From Pacificimonas pallii (GTDB taxonomy: Bacteria > Pseudomonadota > Alphaproteobacteria > Sphingomonadales > Sphingomonadaceae): a stretch of 64,000 nt of DNA. Made by a program: the position numbers and the translations under genes. Positions 51,917 to 60,897 of this stretch are shown piece by piece. The stretch is from assembly GCF_019204005.1 (NCBI RefSeq), contig NZ_JAGSPA010000003.1:124001-188000 (forward strand), in the 5' to 3' direction. How positions within the stretch are numbered: position 1 is the stretch's first letter; each line of letters opens with the position of its first letter. Below the pieces are notes generated by a model, which was given only the letters and a program-made list of their open reading frames with translations, was not told the DNA's origin and did no database searches.

Positions 51917-51926
51917 GGGCCCGACC

Positions 51927-53063
51927 ATGATGATTTCCCGCTCCAGATTCATATCGGCCGTGTATCTCGCCGCGCTCCTTACCGGCTTTCTCGCGATCGT
52001 CATCACGGCAGTCACTCCGGCGCAGGCGGCACGCGTAAAGGATCTTGGCAGTTTCGCCGGCGTCCGCTCCAACCAGCTCACGGGCTATGGCATTGTTGTC
52101 GGCCTTGCCGGCACGGGCGATGATAATCTCGCCTACACGATCGAAAGTATGAAAAGCACAGTCTCGCGCTTCGGCCTGACGCTTCCGGACGGTGTCAATC
52201 CGTCCGTCAAGAACACGGCCGCCGTGATCCTGACCGCGGAAATTCCTGCTTTTGCAAAGCCTGGCCAGACCATCGATATCACGGTCTCGGCACTTGGCAA
52301 GGCGAAGTCGCTGCGCGGCGGCACGCTCATTCTGTCTCCGCTTATGGGCGCTGACGGACAGGTTTATGCCATGGCGCAGGGCAATGTGGTTATTGCCGGC
52401 CTCGGTGCGGAAGGCCGTGACGGCTCCCGCATCCAGGTCAACGTTCCCTCCTCCGGGAGCATCCCGGGCGGCGCGACGGTGGAGCGCATGGTGTCTTCAC
52501 CTCTCGGCTCCTCGGCAGCGTTGGTATTCAACCTGCACCAGGCTGATTTTTCGACCGCGATGAACGTTTCGAAAACCATCAACAACGCTTTTGGTGACGG
52601 CACGGCGACACCGATGGACGCGGTTTCGATTCAAGTTTCTGCGCCGGCGGCCGTTAAAGATAGAGTGGCTCTTATTGGAATGATCGAAAGCCTTCAGGCA
52701 GAGCGCGCGGCGGCGGCGGCGAAAGTCATCGTCAATTCCCGCAGCGGCACTGTCGTGATAGGGCAGGACGTGCGGATTACGGCAGCCGCCGTTTCGCATG
52801 GCAGCCTTATCGTGCGCGTGGACGAGAATCTCGACGCGTCGCAGCCCGAACCGTTTTCGGATGGTGAGACCGTCGTCCTTCCCGACAGCGAGATTTCCAT
52901 CGCCGAAACGGGCGGCCGCGCATTCGTGTTCGAACCGGGCGTGTCGCTTGCCGACCTGGTGAAGGCAATCAACGATGTGGGCGCCGCACCCTCCGATCTG
53001 GTGGCCATATTGGAAGCTTTGAAAGCGGCCGGTGCGATGACAGCGGAACTGGTGGTAATCTAA
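51927..53063 (+). CDS. flgI: Flagellar P-ring protein FlgI
   Basis: Periplasmic P-ring subunit of 378 aa. The signal peptide is MMISRSRFISAVYLAALLTGFLAIVITAVTPAQAA, followed by the family hallmark RVKDLGSFAGVRSNQLTGYGIVVGLAGTGDD and MKSTVSRFGL. The ATG at 51927 follows AGGGG by 7 nt; the frame runs 72 codons further up inside flgH but lacks support. The stop overlaps the flgJ start by one base. Confidence 0.96.
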   Translation: MMISRSRFISAVYLAALLTGFLAIVITAVTPAQAARVKDLGSFAGVRSNQLTGYGIVVGLAGTGDDNLAYTIESMKSTVSRFGLTLPDGVNPSVKNTAAVILTAEIPAFAKPGQTIDITVSALGKAKSLRGGTLILSPLMGADGQVYAMAQGNVVIAGLGAEGRDGSRIQVNVPSSGSIPGGATVERMVSSPLGSSAALVFNLHQADFSTAMNVSKTINNAFGDGTATPMDAVSIQVSAPAAVKDRVALIGMIESLQAERAAAAAKVIVNSRSGTVVIGQDVRITAAAVSHGSLIVRVDENLDASQPEPFSDGETVVLPDSEISIAETGGRAFVFEPGVSLADLVKAINDVGAAPSDLVAILEALKAAGAMTAELVVI

Positions 53064-53371
53064 TGGAAACCACTTTTCAGCCAATCATCCCGAATGGACA
53101 ATCCACCGACAAGGTTCGCGATGTCGCCTCCGGCAATGACCTCGACTCCGCAGCTGCGGAATTCGAGGCCATTTTTGCGCGTATGATGCTCGCATCCATG
53201 CGCCAGGCAAATCTCGGTGACGACATTCTTGGCGGCAAGGGGGGCGACATGTTCCGCGGCCGTTTCGACGGCGAGATCGCAAGCGTCATGGGCGAACGCG
53301 GCGCGCTTGGCATTGGCCGCGCGCTGTCGGAATTTCTGGCGCGCGGTAAACCGGAAGGACCCAAGGAATGA
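53063..53371 (+). CDS. flgJ: Rod-binding protein FlgJ, without muramidase domain
   Basis: Rod cap/assembly protein of 102 aa. It matches only the N-terminal FlgJ domain: AAAEFEAIFARMMLASMRQANLGDDILGGKGGDMFRGRFDGEIASVMGERGALGIGRAL. The peptidoglycan-hydrolase domain of enterobacterial FlgJ is absent, as is common in alphaproteobacteria, so a separate hydrolase must open the wall. It overlaps flgI by 1 nt and flgK by 4 nt. Confidence 0.9.
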   Translation: METTFQPIIPNGQSTDKVRDVASGNDLDSAAAEFEAIFARMMLASMRQANLGDDILGGKGGDMFRGRFDGEIASVMGERGALGIGRALSEFLARGKPEGPKE

Positions 53372-54774
53372 CGTCTGATCTCTTCGGTGTTGGCCTCAGC
53401 GGCCTCAGGGCCGCGCGCGTACAGCTTGAGGTTTCCAGCAGCAATGTCGCCAATGCCAATACGCCGGGCTACACGCGCCGCAGCGCGCTTCTTATTTCCG
53501 ACGCGGCGACGGGCGGCGGTTATGTCCAGTATAGTGGCATAACCAGCGGCAGTGCCGGCGTACGTATTGATGGTATTGAACGCGGTTACGATCAGTTCCT
53601 GACTCAGGATGTCCGCATCACCGGGGGGCGCGCCGCCAATACCGATGCGCGCGCCCAGTGGCTGGGCGAGATCGAAGGCGCTCTTGGCGGCCGCGAGGCT
53701 GGTATATCCGGTGCCATCGCGCAATTCGTCGACGGTATCGAGCGCCTGTCCGCGGCGCCGACGTCAACCCCGCTTCGCGGCGAGGTTCTGGCTGCGGCTG
53801 ACAATCTCGCGGCCGCTTTTCGCGAAACCGCCAATCGCATGGAAAACATAGAGGATGGTATTGAGGGTACGCTCGAAGCGTCCGTCGGCACCGTTAATGC
53901 GAAGCTGGAACAGTTGCAGGAAATCAATCGCCAGCTGGCGCGGACGCAGGAGGGAACGGCCTCCGGTGCCGCCCTGCTTGATCGCCGTGACGCTGCGCTT
54001 GACGAACTCTCTCAGGAAGTACCGATCCATATCGAATTTCTTTCGAAAGGGCGCGTGCTTGTACGCATGTCCGACGAAAGCGGGCCGGAACTGGTTGGCG
54101 AGACCAGCGTGTCTGCACTTGCGCTCGGCGACCCGGGCGGAGACGGTCTCCCCACGCTGCAGTTCAACGCGAACTTCGCGCCGCAGGACGCGCCCATTCC
54201 CACAGGGGGGCGGATCGGCGGGCTTTATTCGGCGCTTGCGTCGACTCTCTCAGCCAAGGAAAACCTCGACAATTTCGCCGTGCAAACCGCTGATCTTGTC
54301 AATGGCCAGCATGCCGCCGGTGTGGATCTCAACGGTGATCCCGGTAGCGCCATATTCGGGACGACCACTGGCAATCCTGTGACCGGCGCCGCCGACATCA
54401 TCATGGCGTTGACCGACCCCGAACAGATCGCGTCTGCCGCCGCCCTCCTTGAGGATGGCGTGACACCCACGCCGCCCAATCAGGAAGACAATCGAAATCT
54501 TCTCGCCATGTCGGCATTGGTCGACGCTCCCTTGACAGCCGGCATCGCCCGCCAGAGGGGCGATGCCTCCACAGCGTTCTCCGCGGCCCGCGACCGCGCA
54601 AATATCGCAAATGTCGCCGCGGTCGATGCGGACACCACGCGGGCCAATATGACCGGCGTCAGCCTCGACGAAGAGGCCGCCAACCTGATCCGCTACCAGC
54701 AGAGCTACGAAGCTGCGGCGCGCATCATCGCTACGGCCCGAGACACTTTCGACACTCTCTTGCGGATCCGGTGA
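53368..54774 (+). CDS. flgK: Hook-filament junction protein FlgK
   Basis: First hook-associated protein, 468 aa. N-terminal GVGLSGLRAARVQLEVSSSNVANANTPGYTRRSAL and C-terminal GVSLDEEAANLIRYQQSYEAAARIIATARDTFDTLLRIR are canonical. The middle has LEQLQEINRQLARTQEGTASGAALLDRRDAALDELSQEV. AAGGA precedes the ATG, which overlaps flgJ. Confidence 0.95.
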   Translation: MTSDLFGVGLSGLRAARVQLEVSSSNVANANTPGYTRRSALLISDAATGGGYVQYSGITSGSAGVRIDGIERGYDQFLTQDVRITGGRAANTDARAQWLGEIEGALGGREAGISGAIAQFVDGIERLSAAPTSTPLRGEVLAAADNLAAAFRETANRMENIEDGIEGTLEASVGTVNAKLEQLQEINRQLARTQEGTASGAALLDRRDAALDELSQEVPIHIEFLSKGRVLVRMSDESGPELVGETSVSALALGDPGGDGLPTLQFNANFAPQDAPIPTGGRIGGLYSALASTLSAKENLDNFAVQTADLVNGQHAAGVDLNGDPGSAIFGTTTGNPVTGAADIIMALTDPEQIASAAALLEDGVTPTPPNQEDNRNLLAMSALVDAPLTAGIARQRGDASTAFSAARDRANIANVAAVDADTTRANMTGVSLDEEAANLIRYQQSYEAAARIIATARDTFDTLLRIR

Positions 54775-54784
54775 GGACAGACTG

Positions 54785-55720
54785 ATGCTACGTATATCCA
54801 CGGCTTCCTGGTATGTCGGACAGGTCAATCACATGGCCCGGCTCCAGGGTGAATCCTCACAATTGCAGACCAGCATCGCGACCGGCAAGCGCATGATATC
54901 CGCCGCTGACGATCCCGTCGCCAGCGCGCGCGCGGATCGATTTGCCCGGCTTGAGGCGGACTCCGCGAACTGGAAAGCCAATGGCGATGTCGCCTCACGG
55001 CGCCTCGAAAGCTCCAGCGATGCGCTGTCCGCAATGGCCTCCGATATCACGCGGATCCGCGAACTTGCCTTGGTTGCCGCGAACGATACGCAGACGCCCG
55101 CCGATCGCCACATCGTCGCTGCCGAAATCGAGCAGTTGACCGATGGCCTGCTGTCCCTCGCAAATCGCCGCGATTCCGACGGTCGCTATGTCTTTGCGGG
55201 CGCGGCAAGCGGCCAGCCCGCCTACGCCCGCGACGGCGGTGGCAGCATCGTCTGGCAGGGCAGCGGCACCGCGCCGCTCGCACCCATTGGCGCTGACCGT
55301 ACCGTGTCGGTCGGCGACCGCGGTGATGTGTTGTTCGCCGCGGATGACGGAACGTCGCTGTTCGCCGCGGCGGAAGAACTGATCGCCGTCCTGCGCGCCA
55401 CACCTTCGGATCAGGCCGAAACAGACAGCGCGCGCGCCGATCGCAAGCTCGGCATGGGTACCGCGCTTGACCGTCTCGACAGCCTTCAGTCCAACCTCAG
55501 CGAGGCCAGCGCCACGCAGGGCGCGCGGCTGCAGCAGCTGGACGCGACCACTGAACGTCTGGACATCGACATCCTTGAGGCATCCATTGCGCGCGGCGCG
55601 CTTGAGGACACCGACATTACCCGCGCCATCGTCGACCTGGAACGCACGCTGACGCTGCTTCAGGCCGCACAGGCTGGTTTCACGCGTATCTCCGGCCTGT
55701 CGCTGTTCGAGCGTCTCTAG
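54785..55720 (+). CDS. flgL: Hook-filament junction protein FlgL
   Basis: Second hook-associated protein, 311 aa, related to flagellin. It has LQTSIATGKRMISAADDPVASARADRFARLEAD near the N-terminus and SIARGALEDTDITRAIVDLERTLTLLQAAQAGFTRISGLSLFERL at the C-terminus. GTGAGGA precedes the ATG by a few bases. It is 10 nt after flgK. Confidence 0.94.
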   Translation: MLRISTASWYVGQVNHMARLQGESSQLQTSIATGKRMISAADDPVASARADRFARLEADSANWKANGDVASRRLESSSDALSAMASDITRIRELALVAANDTQTPADRHIVAAEIEQLTDGLLSLANRRDSDGRYVFAGAASGQPAYARDGGGSIVWQGSGTAPLAPIGADRTVSVGDRGDVLFAADDGTSLFAAAEELIAVLRATPSDQAETDSARADRKLGMGTALDRLDSLQSNLSEASATQGARLQQLDATTERLDIDILEASIARGALEDTDITRAIVDLERTLTLLQAAQAGFTRISGLSLFERL

Positions 55721-55731
55721 AAAGATAGATC

Positions 55732-56598
55732 ATGCTCTTCGGCATCGGCTTTGTAGTTCTTTTTGTCATGGTTTTCGGCGGCTATATGGTCGCCGGCGGC
55801 TCACTTGGACCTGTCCTCGTTGCATTGCCGTTCGAATTCATGATCATTGGCGGTGCCGCCCTCGGCGCAACGCTGATGGGCAATAGCGGACATCTGCTGA
55901 AGGGCCTGGGCAGCTCCGTGAAAAAGATCTTTTCCGGTCCGCGCTGGACGTCGGAGGATTATAATTCTTCCATCCTCCTCACCGCGCGCCTGCTGAAATT
56001 GATGAAGAACGAAGGTCCGGTTGCGGTCGAATCCCATGTCGAGGAACCGGAATCGAGCGAGCTCTTCGCCGATTATCCGAATCTGATGCAGGACCCGTTC
56101 CTCATCCGGCTGATCACCGACACGCTGCGCCTGCAGGTCATCTCGCCCGGCGGCCTTGAACCGCACATGGTCGAGGAAATCATGGACAATGCCATCAAAT
56201 CCGAAGTGCACGAGGCGGAGGAGCCGGTTCATGTCCTGCAAACACTGGCCGACGCCCTCCCTGCCCTAGGTATTGTCGCGGCCGTCCTTGGCGTGATTAA
56301 GACGATGGGGTCGATCGACCAGCCACCGGCGGTGCTCGGCGGCATGATCGGCGGCGCACTTGTCGGGACCTTCCTCGGCGTTTTTCTTGCCTATGGCATC
56401 GTTGGCCCGATGGCCTGCAGGCTAAAGCAGGTGCTGCACGATGATCTGATGATCTATCAAATCGTGAAACAGATGATTGTCGCCTCGCTTGCCGACGCGC
56501 CGCAGGCGGTGGTGATCGAAGCTGCGCGTACCAGCATCTCGCCGCACCATCAGCCAAGTTTCTCTGAAGTCTTCGATGCGCTGCGAGAGGCTGCCTGA
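55732..56598 (+). CDS. motA: Flagellar stator protein MotA
   Basis: Proton-channel stator subunit of 288 aa. Four helices: about 3-22, 33-50, 172-192 and 205-226. The cytosolic loop (70-165) has the charged region that contacts FliG. Family patterns include ALPALGIVAAVLGVIKTMGSIDQPPAVLGGMIGGALVGTFLGVFLAYGIVGP and VIEAARTSISPHHQPSFSEV. It is followed 2 nt later by motB. Confidence 0.95.
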   Translation: MLFGIGFVVLFVMVFGGYMVAGGSLGPVLVALPFEFMIIGGAALGATLMGNSGHLLKGLGSSVKKIFSGPRWTSEDYNSSILLTARLLKLMKNEGPVAVESHVEEPESSELFADYPNLMQDPFLIRLITDTLRLQVISPGGLEPHMVEEIMDNAIKSEVHEAEEPVHVLQTLADALPALGIVAAVLGVIKTMGSIDQPPAVLGGMIGGALVGTFLGVFLAYGIVGPMACRLKQVLHDDLMIYQIVKQMIVASLADAPQAVVIEAARTSISPHHQPSFSEVFDALREAA

Positions 56599-56600
56599 CC

Positions 56601-57455
56601 ATGATCGAGCTCGCCTCAAATCAACAGCCGCGGCCGATCATTGTCAAAAAGGTAATCCCGCCCGCGACGGAGGCGCATCACGGCGGCGCGTGGAAGATCG
56701 CCTATGCCGACTTCGTAACCGCCATGATGGCGTTCTTCCTCGTGATGTGGATCATCGGCGCCACATCGGAGGATCAGCGCAAGGGCATCGCCGACTATTT
56801 CCGGCCGACGCTCGCCGACACATCGAAGGGCGGCGGCGCCAATGGCCTGCTCGCGGGCCGCTCGTCCCGCGCGATCGATGGCACGAATGTTTCAGACGCC
56901 AAGGCGCTTGATGAGATCAACGCCCGCATCGGCACCATCGACCGCTCGCTGGAAAGTACATCCGAATCCCAGTTCGCCAAGGACGGCGACGAGGATTTGC
57001 TGACCGACCTGCGCGCCGCGCTCCTTGCCGCCCTTGCCGAATCCCCCCAGCTACAGGCCATGGCAGACCGGTTCGAGATCTACGAGACACCCGCAGGCGT
57101 CCATCTTGAGCTGATCGACAATGACAATGGCTCCATGTTCCCGGTCGGCAGTTCAGTGGCCAGCCATACGACGAGCCTTCTCTTGGATGCTGTCAGCAGT
57201 GTTATCGAGAACCAGCGCAACGCCCTTGTGATCCGCGGCCACACGGACGCGCGCAAATATGAAAGCACGGGCGGAATGAGCAACTGGCTGCTATCGGTGC
57301 AACGTGCGGACACTGTTCGTACCATGCTTGCGGAGAGACCTGCGATCGCAAATCGTATCATTCGTATTGAAGGCAGCGCAGATCGTGAACTTCGGGAAGA
57401 GGAAGATCCATTGTCCGGCAGAAATCGTCGCATTTCAGTTACGTTGCTTTATTAA
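56601..57455 (+). CDS. motB: Flagellar stator protein MotB
   Basis: Stator subunit of 284 aa anchored to peptidoglycan. The single helix is about 33-53, with the proton-binding Asp37 in AYADFVTAMMAFFLVMWI. A plug region follows, and the C-terminal OmpA/MotB domain (160-284) has ALVIRGHTDARKYESTGGMSNWLLSVQRADTVRTMLAE. The helix composition suits a proton rather than a sodium motor. Confidence 0.95.
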   Translation: MIELASNQQPRPIIVKKVIPPATEAHHGGAWKIAYADFVTAMMAFFLVMWIIGATSEDQRKGIADYFRPTLADTSKGGGANGLLAGRSSRAIDGTNVSDAKALDEINARIGTIDRSLESTSESQFAKDGDEDLLTDLRAALLAALAESPQLQAMADRFEIYETPAGVHLELIDNDNGSMFPVGSSVASHTTSLLLDAVSSVIENQRNALVIRGHTDARKYESTGGMSNWLLSVQRADTVRTMLAERPAIANRIIRIEGSADRELREEEDPLSGRNRRISVTLLY

Positions 57456-57908
57456 ATGAGTGGCAACTATTACGACCAGATCACGCCGCTTAAGCTGCTA
57501 CTCGTGGACGATTCCATAGTCATGAGAGCGTTATTTTCGGAAGTCTTCGAACGGGCCGAAGGCATACGTCTTGTCGGGGCCGCCAACGGCGCGGACGAAG
57601 CCCGAAAGATGATCAAGGCTTTCGACCCCGACGTCATCACTCTGGATATCGAGATGCCCAAGACGACGGGCCTCGAATTCCTGCAGGAACTCATGGAAAC
57701 AGACCCCCGTCCGGTGGTCATGCTATCGGCACGTATGGACGATGGCCGCGCAGCCAGGGACAAGGCCTACGAACTCGGCGCGTCTGCCTGTTTTCCTAAA
57801 CCCAAAGGCGACCGCGCGGAGTTCGCGCGCGTCTTGGCGGATCTCTGCCGTACCGTTACCGAAGCACATGAAAACTGGGCGCCGCCGGAATCCGAAGCGG
57901 CGAGCTGA
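57456..57908 (+). CDS. Stand-alone CheB-type receiver protein
   Basis: Response-regulator receiver of 150 aa. It has [39 protein letters not shown], phospho-acceptor Asp64 in [26 protein letters not shown] and the conserved Lys in CFPKPKGD. The IEMPxxxG pattern is that of CheB, but no methylesterase domain follows. The ATG touches the motB stop and no ribosome site is visible, so translation is likely coupled to motB. It could act like CheY on the motor, or be a remnant of a cheB gene. No other chemotaxis gene lies in the window. Confidence 0.85.
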   Translation: MSGNYYDQITPLKLLLVDDSIVMRALFSEVFERAEGIRLVGAANGADEARKMIKAFDPDVITLDIEMPKTTGLEFLQELMETDPRPVVMLSARMDDGRAARDKAYELGASACFPKPKGDRAEFARVLADLCRTVTEAHENWAPPESEAAS

Positions 57909-57946
57909 ACGGCGGCGCCTGCACGGCGAACGCGTGGCTATTCAGC

Positions 57947-58026
<80 letters not shown>

Positions 58027-58094
58027 ACTGCGGCCCACGTAGGACCCGGACGTTGCAGGGTCAATGCATGTCCGTTCGCAACTGCAAAATAATC

Positions 58095-58742
58095 TTATCC
58101 GTAGCGCTGTTCCAGCCACGGATCGCCAACATTGTGATAGCCGCGGTCTTCCCAGAAACCGGGCTTGTCCGCGCTCGCAAATTCAATCCGCTTCAGCCAT
58201 TTCGGGCTTTTCCAGAAATAGTAGCGCGGCACCACCAGGCGCACAGGTCCGCCATGTTCCCGCGTGATCGGGTCACCATCATGGCTGTGCGCCAGCAGGC
58301 AGTCCTCATCCAGGAAATCGGCAAGGCGCAAATTCGTCGTATAGCCATCATAACTCGACAGCAGAACGTGCGTCGCCGTCTCCGAAACCCCTGCCATGCC
58401 CGCCAGGTGACGGGTGGTCACGCCCGTCCAGCGATTGTCGTAGCGCGACCACTGCGTCACGCAGTGAATATCGCTAAGCATTTCCACCTGCGGTTCCGCA
58501 GCGAAAGCGTCCCAGTCCAATGACAGTTCGGTCTTGACCAGTCCGGTTACCGTCAATGTCCAATCCGCTTTGGGAATATCAGGCTGGATTCCAAGATCGA
58601 GAACTGGCCAGTTCTGCACCAGGCGCTGTCCCGGCGGCAGGCGGTCGACACCGTGTTCCCCGCTTCTCCCGGTCAGCAATCGGCCGGCACGCGCCCACGC
58701 CTGCTTCGTTTCAACAAGTTTCGCTTTATATTCGTCCGCCAT
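58095..58742 (-). CDS. Sulfite-oxidase-fold molybdopterin oxidoreductase
   Basis: Soluble molybdenum enzyme of 215 aa of the YuiH/YedY-like group. It has WTLTVTGLVKTELSLDWDAF, the Mo-ligand Cys94 in SDIHCVTQWSRYDNRWTGV, VLLSSYDGYTTNLRLADFLDEDCLLAHSHDG and GGPVRLVVPRYYFWKSPKWLKRIEF, which all match the oxidoreductase molybdopterin-binding domain. No Tat or Sec signal is visible, so it seems cytosolic, unlike MsrP. The substrate is unknown. Confidence 0.88.
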   Translation of the reverse strand: MADEYKAKLVETKQAWARAGRLLTGRSGEHGVDRLPPGQRLVQNWPVLDLGIQPDIPKADWTLTVTGLVKTELSLDWDAFAAEPQVEMLSDIHCVTQWSRYDNRWTGVTTRHLAGMAGVSETATHVLLSSYDGYTTNLRLADFLDEDCLLAHSHDGDPITREHGGPVRLVVPRYYFWKSPKWLKRIEFASADKPGFWEDRGYHNVGDPWLEQRYG

Positions 58743-58751
58743 GGCAGCGAT

Positions 58752-59282
58752 TTAGGCTCGCCGCGCACGTCTCGCAAGCCGCGCCATCCAGCGCCGCGAC
58801 ACCCAGTACCGCCATAAAAAATGGATGGTCAGGAAACCCACGGCCCCGGATATGGCGCCGAAACAGATCGTTCCCAGAATAACCGGCACCGACGCCCCCT
58901 GCGCGATCATCAAAATATTCGCGTCTGGCGCCAGAACACTTGTCTCGCGGCCAAGCATCCAGTCTCCGGTTTTCAGGGCGGCGATATAGATCGGAACGAC
59001 TGTCACCGGGTTTGAGACGGTCGTGAACAGGGCCGCCACGGCAATATTCGCGCGGGCGGAAACCGCCACGAAGGCGGCTATAAATACTTGAAATCCTATA
59101 GGAATGACAAACCCTAGAAACAAACCCAGCGCAACGCCGCGGGCGATGCTGTGGCGGTTGAAGTGCCAGACATTCGGGTCGCCGATATAGCCGGAAATCG
59201 GCCGCAACAGACGGTTCCGCGCCAGAACCTCCTGGCGCGGTGCGTATTTCATCAACCAGCGCGCGACGCGCTTTCTGGCCAT
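58752..59282 (-). CDS. DUF2062 membrane protein
   Basis: Inner-membrane protein of 176 aa and unknown function. It has the family sequence WHFNRHSIARGVALGLFLGFVIPIGFQVFIAAFVAVSARANIAVAALFTTVSNPVTVVPIYIAA and a second hydrophobic pair (VPVILGTICFGAISGAVGFLTIHF). The ATG at 59282 has GGAG 8 nt upstream; the frame is open 17 more codons without support. Confidence 0.88.
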   Translation of the reverse strand: MARKRVARWLMKYAPRQEVLARNRLLRPISGYIGDPNVWHFNRHSIARGVALGLFLGFVIPIGFQVFIAAFVAVSARANIAVAALFTTVSNPVTVVPIYIAALKTGDWMLGRETSVLAPDANILMIAQGASVPVILGTICFGAISGAVGFLTIHFLWRYWVSRRWMARLARRARRA

Positions 59283-59435
59283 GATCGCAACTCCCTGTTT
59301 CACGTGCCGACTCGAATAGCACCACGACTTCACTAAAATATGAACTTGGCAGTGATGTTACCACTGCGGTGCGGCAAGCCGCCATGATCTGCGTCACGGC
59401 ACCGGGCGGTTGCGTTGAATGCCCCGGTCCGGCGC

Positions 59436-59906
59436 TCAGCCCCGCTCGCGCAGCAGCCGCGCCTTGTCGCGCTTCCAGTCGCGGTCCTTCTGCACGGCGC
59501 GCTTGTCGTGCAGTTGCTTGCCCTTGGCCAGCGCCAGTTCGACCTTTGCCCGGCCATTATCGTCGAAATACATGGACAGCGGCACCAGCGTCATGCCCTG
59601 GCGCTGTATCGCCCCGCCCAGCTTATCGATCTCACGCCGCTTCATCAGCAGCTTGCGCGGCCGTTTCGGCTCGTGGTTTTGCCGGTTGCCGTGGGAATAT
59701 TCCGGAATGTTCGCGTTCACCAGCCAGGCTTCATCATTCCTGATCTCGGCATAACTCTCGCCGATTGTCGATTTGCCATCGCGCAGGGATTTCACCTCGG
59801 TGCCGTGCAGGACGATACCGGCCTCGAATGTGTCCTCGATATAGAATTCGAACCGCGCCTTGCGATTCTCCGCAATCATCCGGTGTTTGGATGCCGTATT
59901 CGCCAC
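59436..59906 (-). CDS. smpB: SsrA-binding protein SmpB
   Basis: tmRNA partner of 156 aa for ribosome rescue. It has [60 protein letters not shown] and the C-terminal [29 protein letters not shown], canonical SmpB. The start is GTG at 59906, overlapping the dapA stop, so dapA and smpB form an operon. The tmRNA gene itself is not in the window. Confidence 0.96.
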   Translation of the reverse strand: MANTASKHRMIAENRKARFEFYIEDTFEAGIVLHGTEVKSLRDGKSTIGESYAEIRNDEAWLVNANIPEYSHGNRQNHEPKRPRKLLMKRREIDKLGGAIQRQGMTLVPLSMYFDDNGRAKVELALAKGKQLHDKRAVQKDRDWKRDKARLLRERG

Positions 59907-60790
59907 TAGTCGAGGCCCGCCCGCGTCATGGCGGCATCCACGACCTGTTTCTGCGCATCGGTACAGGCCAGCATCGGCAGGCGCACCTCCGGATCGGGAA
60001 TGATGCCCAGTTTCGCCATGGCGTATTTTACCGGCGCAGGGCTTGGCGCGGCGAACATGGCAAGGTGCAGCAGATGCAGCGTCTCCCCCATCGCCCTCGC
60101 GTCGCTCCAGCGGTCTTCGTCACACGCCGTCATGAAATCGGCGCACGCCCTTGGCGCGACATTTGCCGTCACCGAAATCAGCCCGCGGGCGCCCGAGACC
60201 ATCATCCCGAGCGCCAGCTCGTCATTGCCTGACAGCACGGTGAAATCCTTCGGACAGTCGATCTGCGCCTGGACACAGCGCGCGACATCGGCGGAGGCAT
60301 CCTTGATACCGATCACGCCCGGCAATTCCGCCAGCCGCCTCACCGTATCCGGCTTCAGATCGGCAATCGTGCGTCCCGGCACGTTGTACAGGACGATCGG
60401 CAGGTCCGAACATTCGCTCACCGCCTTGAAATGGGCATACATTCCGTCCTGATCCGGCCTGTTATAATAGGGTACGATGACCAGCGCCGCATCGGCGCCC
60501 GCCTTCGCGGCTTCCTTGACATGCAGGCACGATGTCGCGGTGTCGTTCGACCCCGCGCCCGCGATGACGGGCACGCGTCCGGCGGCGACCCTTACCGTGC
60601 GCGCCACGATCTCATGATGTTCATCGATGGTCAGCGTCGGCGATTCGCCCGTCGTACCGCAGGGCACCAGGCCGCGCGATCCTTCCCGGATCTGCCAATC
60701 GACGAGTCTTTCCTGCGTGTCCCAATCCACCTTGCCGCCCGACATTGGGGTGACGAGTGCCGGCATTGAGCCAGAAAGAGAAATTGTCAC
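59906..60790 (-). CDS. dapA: 4-hydroxy-tetrahydrodipicolinate synthase
   Basis: Lysine/diaminopimelate pathway enzyme of 294 aa that condenses pyruvate with aspartate semialdehyde. The Schiff-base lysine is Lys163 in [11 protein letters not shown] and the catalytic Tyr135 is in [22 protein letters not shown] is also typical. The GTG at 60790 is chosen because GGAG lies 7 nt upstream; the frame is open 22 codons more. In E. coli the same residues are Lys161 and Tyr133, which supports this start. Confidence 0.94.
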   Translation of the reverse strand: MTISLSGSMPALVTPMSGGKVDWDTQERLVDWQIREGSRGLVPCGTTGESPTLTIDEHHEIVARTVRVAAGRVPVIAGAGSNDTATSCLHVKEAAKAGADAALVIVPYYNRPDQDGMYAHFKAVSECSDLPIVLYNVPGRTIADLKPDTVRRLAELPGVIGIKDASADVARCVQAQIDCPKDFTVLSGNDELALGMMVSGARGLISVTANVAPRACADFMTACDEDRWSDARAMGETLHLLHLAMFAAPSPAPVKYAMAKLGIIPDPEVRLPMLACTDAQKQVVDAAMTRAGLD

Positions 60791-60831
60791 GGTGTCGCTC
60801 CAACTTTTCGCGCTAATGTGCGTTGACGCAA

Positions 60832-60845
60832 GTGTATTCATACAC
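60832..60845. promoter_or_regulatory. Inverted repeat between dapA and lytic transglycosylase
   Basis: GTGTAT-TC-ATACAC is a perfect 6-bp-arm inverted repeat in the 107-bp spacer between two divergent genes. It could be a shared operator; the protein is unknown. Confidence 0.3.
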
Positions 60846-60897
60846 GCGAAACGCATATGTCTTCATATAGAACAGCTCTATGAACACGAGGAACCCC

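Noticed and set aside
51711-51926. 72-codon upstream extension of flgI
   Set aside because: It lies inside the flgH coding region in another frame; the ATG at 51927 has a good ribosome site and starts the expected signal peptide.
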